From NCBI GenBank assembly GCA_905235955.1, contig CAJONN010000145.1, positions 1 to 5,088 of the forward strand: a stretch of DNA of 5,088 bases. Direction: 5' to 3'. A program made the position numbers and the translations under genes. Below are positions 1 through 5,088 of the stretch, piece by piece. Numbering within the stretch: the stretch's first letter is position 1; each line of letters starts with the position of its first letter. Source of the stretch: an uncultured Marinilabiliaceae bacterium. GTDB taxonomy: Bacteria; Bacteroidota; Bacteroidia; Bacteroidales; Marinilabiliaceae. Under the pieces are notes generated by a model. It was not told where the DNA came from and searched no databases. It was given only the letters and a program-made list of their open reading frames with translations.

Positions 1-123
1 CGAAGATGATTGAGCGTAGCGAGATAAAAAGTAAAAGACTAATGAGAAAGTCGTGTTTGGAAATTTGTTTGTAGTACATTTCTACTTGCGAAACTTAAGG
101 TGTAACAATAAAGCATCAAAACT
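1..123. other. Left-edge region with no supported gene
   Basis: I see no convincing coding sequence, RNA gene or repeat here. A plus-strand frame is open from the window edge to a TAG at 72-74 (23 codons) and could be the tail of a gene converging on the protease. It is too short to recognise, and no T-tailed plus-strand hairpin follows it. Confidence 0.4.
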
Positions 124-157
124 AAAAAATCGCTACCCACCAAAAGGTGAGTAGCGA
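124..157 (-). terminator. Rho-independent terminator of degP/htrA
   Basis: On the minus strand a 12-bp stem (157-146 with 141-130) closes a TTTT loop and is followed at once by six T (129-124), then AG and four more T. The stem has one internal G-T wobble, at positions 150 and 137. On the plus strand the same pair is an A-C mismatch, so the helix is sound only in the minus-strand RNA. It begins 36 bases past the protease stop codon. Confidence 0.88.
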
Positions 158-193
158 CTCAAAGAAACAACCTACAATCTATATGACATGTAA

Positions 194-1681
194 CTAATCT
201 TCAAGATCAATAGCATAGTATGCCGTTTTGCCATTGGGATAGATGCCCGATATGAAAAGTCCTTCACTGGCAGTAGCAACTATCTGTTGAAATTCAGTTG
301 CCGACGCTACTGGCATGCGATTGGCCTTCACTATGATAAAGCCCTCTTTGATGCCATTTTGTTTCAGCTTACCATCCGACAACTTAGTTATTTTCAGTCC
401 GTTGCGTATGCGTAATTTCTGCATATCAGTGTCTGATATAGGTTCAAGTGTTGCGCCCAATGTCTTTTGATTCTCGTCTAACTTCACAATGCCCGTAGTG
501 CCTCTGATGTTGCGCAGTGTAACTACATATTGCTTCTGTTCGCCATCGTGTATCACATCAATTTTGACGCTTTCGCCCGGACGCTTACGACCTATTTTTT
601 CTTGCAATGCCGGCACAGTGTTTACATCTTCATTGTCAACCGATATTATCACATCACCCTCTTTCAAGCCAGCCTCTTTAGCAGCACCACCGTCTGACAC
701 TTGCGATATCAACACACCTCTGACGCTTGCTAGCTTGTATCTCTTCTGTATCTCAGGCGTCACATCGGTTATCGAAACACCAAGCAAAGCACGCTGCACC
801 TCGCCATATTGCTTGAGGTCTTGCACCACTTTTTGTGCTATGGCTGCAGGCACGGCAAACGAATAGCCGCTATAGCTACCAGTAGTTGATGCTATGGCTG
901 TATTGATGCCAATAAGTTCGCCCGATGTGCTTACCAAAGCGCCACCGCTATTGCCCGGATTGACAGCTGCATCAGTTTGTATAAACGACTCAATGCCCAT
1001 ATTTTGTGCGCCCGAACTCATTATACCTATGCTCCTCGACTTAGCACTTACGATGCCTGCCGTTACGGTACTGGTAAGGTTGAACGGATTGCCCACCGCA
1101 AGCACCCATTCGCCAACTTTTATGGCATCAGAATTACCAAATTGCAAATAGTGCAAGCCTGTAGCATCTATTTTGAGTAGAGCAATGTCGGTAGTAGGGT
1201 CGGTACCAATGAGCTGAGCCTCGTAGGTGGTTCGGTCGTTGAGCGAAACCTCAATCTTGTCGGCCGATTCAATGACGTGATTGTTGGTAACAATGTAGCC
1301 ATCGTCGCTTATTATCACGCCCGAACCTGCGCCTACTACTGACAGGTCAGGAGTAGATTGTGGGACTTGCTGAGGACGCGGACCAAAAAAGAACTGAAAG
1401 AATGGGTCGTCAAATTGATTGCCATAGCCGTATGTTTGTTGGCGTTGCTCTTTCAGAATCTTGACGTGAACAACAGCGTTGACACTCATCTCGGCAGCCT
1501 CAACAAAGTTGGTAGGCGCATAGGTTTGCGATGCAAATTTGCCTATATTTTGCTCAAAAGGTGCTGGCTGAACTATAGCGGCAGACTGTGTTGCCACTTG
1601 ATAACGCGAATACAGATAAGCTCCGAAGGCTGTGCATGACATTGATGCAACAATTGCCAAAGCGTATTTTTTCAATTCCAT
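194..1681 (-). CDS. degP: HtrA/DegP-family periplasmic serine protease (Do), two PDZ domains
   Basis: This is a 495-residue envelope protease/chaperone that degrades or holds misfolded periplasmic proteins. Lys4-Lys5 followed by a hydrophobic stretch (about 6-24) is a signal peptide or signal anchor. Cys16 lies in ASMSC, a poor lipobox, so a lipoprotein is unlikely. An aromatic, glutamine-rich loop (about 78-112, containing DPFFQFFFG) precedes the trypsin-like domain. The catalytic triad is intact: His135 in TNNHVI, Asp165 in TTDIALL and Ser245 in GNSGGAL. PDZ1 spans about 295-395 and PDZ2 about 405-490. The length and two PDZ domains fit the DegP/DegQ class, which sequence alone does not subdivide. 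The frame is open up to an ATG at 1720, but I chose 1681: it begins directly with the signal sequence, and the best promoter match (1710-1740) lies over the longer start. There is no clear Shine-Dalgarno. The gene appears monocistronic, with its own terminator. Confidence 0.95.
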   Translation of the reverse strand: MELKKYALAIVASMSCTAFGAYLYSRYQVATQSAAIVQPAPFEQNIGKFASQTYAPTNFVEAAEMSVNAVVHVKILKEQRQQTYGYGNQFDDPFFQFFFGPRPQQVPQSTPDLSVVGAGSGVIISDDGYIVTNNHVIESADKIEVSLNDRTTYEAQLIGTDPTTDIALLKIDATGLHYLQFGNSDAIKVGEWVLAVGNPFNLTSTVTAGIVSAKSRSIGIMSSGAQNMGIESFIQTDAAVNPGNSGGALVSTSGELIGINTAIASTTGSYSGYSFAVPAAIAQKVVQDLKQYGEVQRALLGVSITDVTPEIQKRYKLASVRGVLISQVSDGGAAKEAGLKEGDVIISVDNEDVNTVPALQEKIGRKRPGESVKIDVIHDGEQKQYVVTLRNIRGTTGIVKLDENQKTLGATLEPISDTDMQKLRIRNGLKITKLSDGKLKQNGIKEGFIIVKANRMPVASATEFQQIVATASEGLFISGIYPNGKTAYYAIDLED

Positions 1682-1709
1682 AAATGATACTATTTTTAGT
1701 TTCACAATG

Positions 1710-1740
1710 CAAATGTGCACATGTCAAACGACGTGCCAAA
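1710..1740 (-). promoter_or_regulatory. Candidate Bacteroidota-type promoter for degP/htrA
   Basis: Read on the minus strand, TTTG (1737-1740) is followed after exactly 19 bases by CACATTTG (1710-1717). The known consensus is TTTG, 19-21 bases, TAnnTTTG, so the only mismatch is C for T at the first base of the -7 box. Transcription would begin near 1703, leaving a leader of roughly 20 bases before the ATG at 1681. This would exclude translation from the in-frame ATG at 1720. The call rests on pattern match only. Confidence 0.5.
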
Positions 1741-1765
1741 ATGTTTTCAACCAAAATAGCTACAA

Positions 1766-1809
1766 ATCAAAAAATGGTATCAGATCTGATATCCGATACC
1801 ATTTTTGAT
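1766..1809 (-). terminator. Palindromic terminator closing the der-RDD operon
   Basis: Arms at 1770-1781 and 1795-1806 form a perfect 12-bp stem (AAAAATGGTATC with GATACCATTTTT) around a 13-base loop. On the minus strand it is followed by a T-rich tail, starting 31 bases past the RDD stop codon. The A-tract on one side and T-tract on the other allow bidirectional use, although no gene is seen on the plus strand here. A second perfect 14-base palindrome, TATCAGATCTGATA (1778-1791), overlaps one arm and the loop, so two alternative folds exist. A protein-binding operator is the other possibility. Confidence 0.7.
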
Positions 1810-1840
1810 ATTTTCTGTACTTTGATTGAGGTTTTATACT

Positions 1841-2236
1841 TCATGTTGTTTCTGTCATTTTGACAACTTTTGTGTCAGACCATTGGTCGGCCAAACGCTC
1901 GCCACTGAGCAGAAAGAGGTAGAGGTCGTAGAGGTTGACAAAGGGAATGAGCGACACTATATTGCGCACAAATATGCGTTTGAGCGATGGCGTTTGTGGC
2001 ACAACAGAATCAGCATCAACCACTTTGAGCCTATATACTGACTTGCCTATGCTCATACGGCTACCAATGGGCAACACATCGCGAAACAAGAAATATATCA
2101 GCGCAAGCAAACCGCCATAAGCCGGGAAGATGGCTATGGTGAGGCACACTATCATATCGACCACAAACGATATTTCGCGTTCGAGCCACTGCGGAGCTAA
2201 TAGGTGCGAGAGTATTATCTTGAGTTTGTTGCGCAT
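1841..2236 (-). CDS. RDD family integral membrane protein
   Basis: This is a 131-residue membrane protein matching the RDD family, small proteins named for conserved Arg and Asp residues. Most have no assigned role, though some members are linked to transport or ion/compatible-solute tolerance. Visible landmarks are Arg20 and Asp27 at the start of the first hydrophobic segment (about 22-40), a second segment (41-52), then the family's central motif as SIGKSVYRLKVVDAD (about 62-76), a third segment (about 89-110) and a closing SGERLADQWSDTKVV (111-125). The length is typical for a single-domain member. It starts 11 bases after the der stop codon on the same strand, with no promoter or clear Shine-Dalgarno between them. 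It is therefore probably cotranscribed with der and perhaps translationally coupled. A functional link to ribosome assembly is not evident. The family call is fairly secure; the specific function is unknown. Confidence 0.85.
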   Translation of the reverse strand: MRNKLKIILSHLLAPQWLEREISFVVDMIVCLTIAIFPAYGGLLALIYFLFRDVLPIGSRMSIGKSVYRLKVVDADSVVPQTPSLKRIFVRNIVSLIPFVNLYDLYLFLLSGERLADQWSDTKVVKMTETT

Positions 2237-2247
2237 AAACCAAAATC

Positions 2248-3558
2248 TTATTTCTTGCGGAATACTATATTAATAGGTACTCCGGTGAAGTCCCAATTTT
2301 CGCGAATACGTTTTTCGATGTATCGGCGATATGGGTCTTTGATGTATTGAGGCAAGTTGCAGAAGAATGCAAATGTTGGTGTAGCACTTGGCAACTGCGT
2401 GATGTATTTTATCCTCACCTCTTTACCTTTGTACATCGGTGGTGGATAGTTGGTTACGTATGGCAACAAAACTTCGTTGAGCATCGATGTGGGCACTTTG
2501 CGTTTCATGTTTTCATACACGTGCACAGCCTCTTCTATTGTCTGATGTATGCGTTGCTTGTTGGGTACGCTGGTGAATACTATCTTGAAGTCAGTGTATG
2601 TGGCAAGTTCGCGGTGTATGAAGTCTTCCCACAATTTGGTTGTTTTTGAGTCTTTTTGCTGCACCAAGTCCCATTTGTTTACCAACACTACAATGCCTTT
2701 GTTGTTGCGTTCTATGAGATTGAATATTTTTTTATCTTGCGCCTCAAAACCTCTACTTGCATCGAGCATCAGTATGCATACGTCAGAGTTTTCAATGGCT
2801 CTGATTGAACGCATTGTAGAGTAAAATTCTACATCTTCTTTTACGCTAGCTTTTTTGCGCAGTCCGGCAGTGTCGACAATGTAGAAGTCATAGCCAAACT
2901 TGTTGTAGCGTGTATAGATAGAGTCGCGTGTAGTACCGGCTATGTCGGTAACAATATTGCGGTCGATGCCAAGCAGTGCATTGGTCAATGACGATTTGCC
3001 TGCATTTGGTCGGCCTACAATGGTAAACTTAGGAAGTGTGTCGTCTATGTCGCTTTTCACATCTTCGGGCAACATTTGTAGCACCTTGTCAAGCAAGTCG
3101 CCCGTGCCAGAGCCACTTATGGCAGAGATGGGAAATATGTCGTGCAAGCCCAAGCGATGAAACTCTGGCACATCGTAGAGGTCGGTGCCATTGTCGGCTT
3201 TGTTGGCAACTACGAGAACAGGTTTGCGCGAGCGTCGCAAGAGGTCGGCCACAGTTTCGTCGTAGCCTGTGATGCCTACATTGACATCAACAACAAAGAG
3301 TATGAGTGCAGCTTCATCGATAGCAAGGCACACTTGCTTGCGTATTTCGTTTTCAAATGAGTCTTCGTCGTCATCAGCATATCCGCCGGTGTCGATGATA
3401 GAGAATTCCTTGCCGTTCCAAATAACTTTGCCATATTGGCGGTCGCGAGTAACGCCTGAAGCTTCGTCAACGATGGCCTGACGAGTTTGTGTAAGACGGT
3501 TGAATAGTGTCGACTTACCCACGTTGGGTCGTCCGACGATGGCAACTAAATTTCCCAT
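2248..3558 (-). CDS. der: Ribosome-assembly GTPase Der (EngA)
   Basis: This is a 436-residue, full-length double GTPase required for maturation of the 50S ribosomal subunit. G domain 1 has GRPNVGKST (9-17), DTGG (56-59), NKAD (119-122) and SAISG (145-149). G domain 2 has GRPNAGKSS (182-190), DTAG (229-232) and NKWD (294-297). The KH-like C-terminal domain (about 353-436) carries the usual KYITQ...P..TFAFF.N signature and ends [11 protein letters not shown]. The start is fixed by the family N-terminus ([17 protein letters not shown]) and by an AGAAAGG Shine-Dalgarno eight bases upstream. The second G5 motif reads FTSVP rather than the more common SA-containing form, a mild deviation. It is the first gene of an apparent der-RDD operon, with one or two candidate promoters in the 273-base gap upstream. 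The neighbouring yebC gene is separated by a strong terminator. Confidence 0.98.
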   Translation of the reverse strand: MGNLVAIVGRPNVGKSTLFNRLTQTRQAIVDEASGVTRDRQYGKVIWNGKEFSIIDTGGYADDDEDSFENEIRKQVCLAIDEAALILFVVDVNVGITGYDETVADLLRRSRKPVLVVANKADNGTDLYDVPEFHRLGLHDIFPISAISGSGTGDLLDKVLQMLPEDVKSDIDDTLPKFTIVGRPNAGKSSLTNALLGIDRNIVTDIAGTTRDSIYTRYNKFGYDFYIVDTAGLRKKASVKEDVEFYSTMRSIRAIENSDVCILMLDASRGFEAQDKKIFNLIERNNKGIVVLVNKWDLVQQKDSKTTKLWEDFIHRELATYTDFKIVFTSVPNKQRIHQTIEEAVHVYENMKRKVPTSMLNEVLLPYVTNYPPPMYKGKEVRIKYITQLPSATPTFAFFCNLPQYIKDPYRRYIEKRIRENWDFTGVPINIVFRKK

Positions 3559-3566
3559 AGTTGTTA

Positions 3567-3573
3567 CCTTTCT
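3567..3573 (-). promoter_or_regulatory. Shine-Dalgarno site of der
   Basis: AGAAAGG on the minus strand lies eight bases before the der ATG. It stands out because the starts of the protease, yebC and RDD genes have no comparable site, and it supports the chosen der start. Confidence 0.65.
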
Positions 3574-3610
3574 GTTTAATAATAATTTGCTTTACAGTTT
3601 TTATTGGTCG

Positions 3611-3641
3611 CAAAATTAATAAAATATTCTTTAGTGTCAGA
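3611..3641 (-). promoter_or_regulatory. Candidate proximal promoter of der
   Basis: On the minus strand TCTG (3638-3641), 19 bases, then TAATTTTG (3611-3618), a perfect match to the Bacteroidota -7 box TAnnTTTG with one mismatch in the -33 box. Transcription would begin near 3604, giving a leader of about 45 bases that includes the Shine-Dalgarno site. Confidence 0.55.
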
Positions 3642-3707
3642 TTATGGGACAATTATGGAGCTTTTATTTACTCCTAAAAAAACATAAAAGTCCACGAGTT
3701 CTTTCAT
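3642..3707 (-). CDS. Possible 21-residue leader ORF upstream of der
   Basis: ATG at 3707 reads through 21 codons (MKELVDFYVFLGVNKSSIIV, then P) to TAA at 3642-3644. An AAGG lies eight bases before the ATG, the same spacing as the Shine-Dalgarno of der. It is downstream of the candidate distal promoter, and its stop codon touches the -33 box of the proximal one. The predicted transcript start of the distal promoter falls almost on the AAGG, which weakens the ribosome-site argument. I do not recognise the peptide. It may be a regulatory leader peptide or simply a chance ORF; the length alone carries no weight. Confidence 0.2.
   Translation of the reverse strand: MKELVDFYVFLGVNKSSIIVP
3657..3693 (-). 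other. Possible A/U-rich hairpin in the long der leader
   Basis: On the minus strand GGACTTTTAT (3693-3684) can pair with ATAAAAGCTCC (3667-3657), giving ten pairs with one bulged C around a 16-base loop. It lies inside the possible leader ORF and between the two candidate der promoters. Stability is modest because the helix is mostly A-U. Confidence 0.25.
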
Positions 3708-3720
3708 TAAAAAAACCTTA

Positions 3721-3751
3721 CAAACTTAGCCCACCCTATTTAAAAATCAAC
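3721..3751 (-). promoter_or_regulatory. Candidate distal promoter upstream of der
   Basis: On the minus strand GTTG (3748-3751), 19 bases, then TAAGTTTG (3721-3728), a perfect -7 box with an intact TTG core at -33. Its -33 end overlaps the foot of the yebC terminator. Use of this promoter would give der a leader of roughly 155 bases carrying a 21-codon ORF (3642-3707). A+T-rich intergenic DNA yields chance matches, so support is moderate. Confidence 0.4.
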
Positions 3752-3787
3752 AGAGCAAACACATTGTAGGAAATGCGCTTGCTCTGT
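3742..3787 (-). terminator. Rho-independent terminator of yebC
   Basis: In minus-strand RNA, 3787-3772 pairs with 3765-3750 in an unbroken 16-bp stem (two of the pairs are G-U) closing a six-base loop (TCCTAC). It is followed by TGATTTTT. On the plus strand the two wobble pairs become A-C mismatches, so the structure is selected for, if at all, in the minus-strand transcript. It starts 44 bases past the yebC stop codon. Confidence 0.85.
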
Positions 3788-3815
3788 GTGTATGCTGACT
3801 GCCAACTTTTATAGT

Positions 3816-3845
3816 TAGCCCCTCTGTTTTTTTAGAGGTTGGCTA
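3816..3845 (-). other. Hairpin spanning the yebC stop codon
   Basis: In minus-strand RNA the arms TAGCC + CCTCT and AGAGG + GGCTA pair over ten base pairs with a two-base AA bulge, around a loop AAAAAAAC. The 5' arm consists of the last yebC codons, and the UAA stop lies at the arm-loop junction. No T-tract follows, so on its own it is not a terminator. It may protect the 3' end or assist the stronger hairpin just downstream. Confidence 0.45.
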
Positions 3846-4554
3846 TGGTATGATATACGTTGGTTACGTCGTCGTCTTCTTCAAACTTATCGAGGAGTTT
3901 TTGTATGCTTTCAAGTTGCTCTTCGGTGAGTTCTTTGGTGTCAGTAGGTATGCGTTCAAATTCGGCTGAAATCATTTCAAAGCCATTGTCTTCAATATAT
4001 TTCTGTATACCACCAAACGATTCATATTCACCGTAGATGTTTATTACATCTTCTTCTTCATCGAGGAAGAGGTCTGACACGCCGAAGTCGATGAGTTCGA
4101 GCTCAAGTTCTTCAAGGTCGATGCCCTCTTTGTTCTTTACTTTGAATACGCTTTTGTGTTCAAACATGTAGTCAACTGAGCCCGATGTGCCAAGCGAACC
4201 GCCAAACTTGTTGAAGTAGCTTCTGACGTTGGCAACAGTACGCATATTGTTGTCGGTAGCTGTTTCTACCAATATGGCAACACCGTATGGTCCGTAGCCT
4301 TCAAATACTACCTCTTTATAGTCAGTTTGTTCCTTGCTTGTAGCCTTTTTGATGGCGCGCTCAACATTCTCTTTTGGCATGTTGGCTGCTTTGGCGTTTT
4401 GCATTACAGCACGCAATTTTGAGTTGGTATGAGGGTCCGGACCACCAGCTTTCACAGCCATAACAATGTCTTTGCCTATTTTGGTGAATGTCTTCGCCAT
4501 ATTGCCCCAACGCTTTAGTTTACGGGCTTTTCTATATTCAAACGCTCTTCCCAT
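3832..4554 (-). CDS. yebC: YebC/PmpR (TACO1) family protein
   Basis: This is a 240-residue cytoplasmic protein of the YebC family, of usual length and complete. Members have been described as DNA-binding transcriptional regulators and, like mitochondrial TACO1, as factors helping ribosomes through difficult sequences such as proline stretches. Which applies here cannot be read from sequence. The basic N-terminal helical domain (about 1-75) has KARKLKRWGNMAKTFTKIGKDI followed by GGPDPHTNSKLRAVMQNAKAANMP, which corresponds to the family's GG.DP..N..LR..I..AK..NMP signature. The central domain carries VVFEGYGPYGVAILVETATDN (about 82-102) and the GG.LG..GSV.Y.F motif (118-131). The acidic C-terminal domain includes DEEEDV and ends EDDDVTNVYHTIANL. 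The MGRAFEYRKARK start replaces the GHSKW start of proteobacterial members, as usual in Bacteroidota. It is probably transcribed alone, between its own promoter and terminator. Confidence 0.96.
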   Translation of the reverse strand: MGRAFEYRKARKLKRWGNMAKTFTKIGKDIVMAVKAGGPDPHTNSKLRAVMQNAKAANMPKENVERAIKKATSKEQTDYKEVVFEGYGPYGVAILVETATDNNMRTVANVRSYFNKFGGSLGTSGSVDYMFEHKSVFKVKNKEGIDLEELELELIDFGVSDLFLDEEEDVINIYGEYESFGGIQKYIEDNGFEMISAEFERIPTDTKELTEEQLESIQKLLDKFEEDDDVTNVYHTIANL

Positions 4555-4605
4555 TGTAGGATAATCTATTTTATTTGTGTTATTATTCTTTATTTTTTAG
4601 CGGTG

Positions 4606-4636
4606 CAAAAATAGTAAAAATTCATCAATATACAAT
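4606..4636 (-). promoter_or_regulatory. Candidate promoter of yebC
   Basis: On the minus strand ATTG (4633-4636), 19 bases, then TATTTTTG (4606-4613), a perfect -7 box with an intact TTG core at -33. Transcription would start near 4599, giving a leader of about 45 bases without a clear Shine-Dalgarno before the yebC ATG at 4554. Confidence 0.55.
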
Positions 4637-4688
4637 TTATTTATATCTGATTTTCAGACGACTTTCACGCAACACTTTATTTATTGAA

Positions 4689-4874
4689 ATGACGATATTG
4701 ATGAAAATGAAAGTTGGGTCAGAATTAATAAAACATCTTACTTTTAAAGGACAGGTTTTATTAGAGTTTGGAAGATCTATGGTTGCAAGTTGTGGATATT
4801 ATAACTTAATATGTGGCAAAGGAATAAGCGATATAAACTTATCCGCACAAGCAAGTATTGATTATTTAAAATAA
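4689..4874 (+). CDS. Hypothetical small protein (61 aa), unrecognised
   Basis: The only plus-strand gene candidate in the window is a 61-residue ORF ending in TAA directly at a terminator hairpin. The same frame extends back to a TTG at 4575, but that part would run through the opposing yebC promoter and leader. I therefore prefer ATG at 4689; ATGs at 4701 and 4707 are equally possible. The protein has a basic start (MTILMKMKVGSELIKHLTFK), a central hydrophobic/aromatic patch with two cysteines (Cys35 and Cys42, in SCGYYNLICGKG) and a polar end (SIDYLK). There is no signal peptide, clear membrane span or known motif. No Shine-Dalgarno and only a weak -7-like TATATCTG (4642-4649) without a -33 box precede it. 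It could be a real small gene or the surviving end of a decayed one. The terminator at its stop is the main support. Confidence 0.4.
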   Translation: MTILMKMKVGSELIKHLTFKGQVLLEFGRSMVASCGYYNLICGKGISDINLSAQASIDYLK

Positions 4875-4896
4875 AGTGCTTAATTTTAAGCACTTT
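4873..4896. terminator. Bidirectional terminator between convergent genes
   Basis: A perfect 10-bp stem, AAAGTGCTTA (4873-4882) with TAAGCACTTT (4887-4896), closes an ATTT loop. T-rich tails follow in both directions (TATTTAT after it on plus; TATTTTAAAT on minus). The plus-strand stop (4872-4874) and the minus-strand stop (4896-4898) both overlap the stem, so it serves both genes. Confidence 0.85.
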
Positions 4897-5088
4897 TATT
4901 TATCTGCAATTTTGTTTTTACCAAAAATTTTAATAAACCAAGACTTAATTTTCTCTTGCTTTTTGGATATATAATAGCAAAGTATGGTAATAACAACAAA
5001 AATTGCACCCCACAACACGAGCCACCAGCCGTGCATTGGAATAATTGCTCCTAAAAAGCATATAAACACAAGATGAATTGCTCTTGAT
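4896..5088 (-). CDS. Partial membrane protein, C-terminal end (start beyond window)
   Basis: A minus-strand frame is open from the right edge to a TAA at 4896-4898, giving 63 visible residues. It has a hydrophobic stretch at about 4-16 (IHLVFICFLGAII), a short MHG turn, a strong membrane segment at about 21-40 (WWLVLWGAIFVVITILCYYI), then a lysine-rich tail (KKQEKIKSWFIKIFGKNKIADK). The basic tail suggests a cytoplasmic C-terminus. I do not recognise the family. An internal ATG at 5036 with AGGAG 11 bases upstream could instead start a 46-residue single-span protein. I prefer the longer frame because the residues before that ATG are also hydrophobic, as in a multi-span protein. Its stop on the shared terminator supports it as a real gene end. 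Confidence 0.6.
   Translation of the reverse strand, partial: SRAIHLVFICFLGAIIPMHGWWLVLWGAIFVVITILCYYISKKQEKIKSWFIKIFGKNKIADK

Noticed and set aside
3..74. Plus-strand frame open from the left edge to TAG
   Set aside because: At 23 codons, with no recognisable motif and no plus-strand terminator, it cannot be told from chance.
75..82. TACATTTC on the plus strand as a possible promoter box
   Set aside because: It has one mismatch and no TTTG at the required 19-21 base spacing, and no plus-strand gene follows.
117..144. TAGTTTTG on the minus strand resembling a -7 promoter box
   Set aside because: The nearest TTTG is only 16 bases upstream and is made of the terminator's loop; the match arises from the terminator T-tract.
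489..866. Long plus-strand open frame (125 codons) antisense to the protease
   Set aside because: It lies wholly inside a gene with an intact catalytic triad and PDZ domains. Its translation is low-complexity (rich in Ser, Thr, Pro and Cys), typical of an antisense shadow. The other plus-strand frames over the protease, der, yebC and RDD genes were dismissed for the same reason.
1682..1720. Thirteen-residue N-terminal extension of the protease
   Set aside because: It would put residues ahead of the signal sequence, and the best promoter match lies over or downstream of that ATG.
4646..4658. Small palindrome TCTGA-TTT-TCAGA
   Set aside because: The stem is only five base pairs with no T-tract or associated site; expected by chance in this A+T-rich stretch.
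4575..4688. N-terminal extension of the small plus-strand ORF to a TTG start
   Set aside because: It begins with a non-ATG codon inside the opposing yebC leader and runs through the yebC promoter boxes, with no ribosome site of its own.
1..5088. Mobile element, CRISPR array, tRNA/rRNA or defence system
   Set aside because: No transposase or integrase motifs, no regularly spaced repeats and no tRNA-like cloverleaf or rRNA sequence were seen on either strand.

Overview
The window looks like ordinary chromosomal sequence from a Bacteroidota bacterium, probably order Bacteroidales. The evidence is the protein types (a Bacteroidota-style YebC beginning MGRAFEYRKARK and a two-PDZ HtrA protease), starts that mostly lack a Shine-Dalgarno sequence, and upstream regions matching the Bacteroidota primary sigma factor consensus (about TTTG, 19-21 bases, TAnnTTTG). 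Four candidate promoters of this type are visible and all have a 19-base spacer. Genus or species cannot be assigned from the sequence alone.

Layout, right to left, because nearly everything is on the minus strand. 4896-5088 is the C-terminal end of an unrecognised membrane protein whose start lies beyond the window. It converges on a small plus-strand ORF (4689-4874) of unknown function. The two stop codons sit on the two feet of one bidirectional terminator hairpin (4873-4896). Next come yebC (3832-4554) with its own promoter and a 16-bp terminator stem, der (2248-3558) with two candidate promoters, and a small RDD-family membrane protein gene (1841-2236) that follows der after 11 bases. 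A palindromic terminator (1766-1809) separates that operon from an HtrA/DegP-type periplasmic protease (194-1681), which has its own promoter and a T-tailed terminator (124-157). The leftmost ~120 bases hold no supported gene.

How the genes relate: Der is a ribosome-assembly GTPase and YebC/TACO1 proteins act on gene expression (translation of difficult sequences and/or transcription), so the centre is a translation-related housekeeping block. HtrA is an envelope quality-control protease. The terminator and promoter map suggests three independent minus-strand units (yebC; der-RDD; htrA) rather than one operon. No mobile element, CRISPR array, tRNA, rRNA or recognised defence system is present. 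The least explained part is the A+T-rich right end (about 4560-5088), with an orphan small ORF and a truncated membrane gene. I found no convincing new system. The best leads are the regulatory architecture and these two unrecognised genes.
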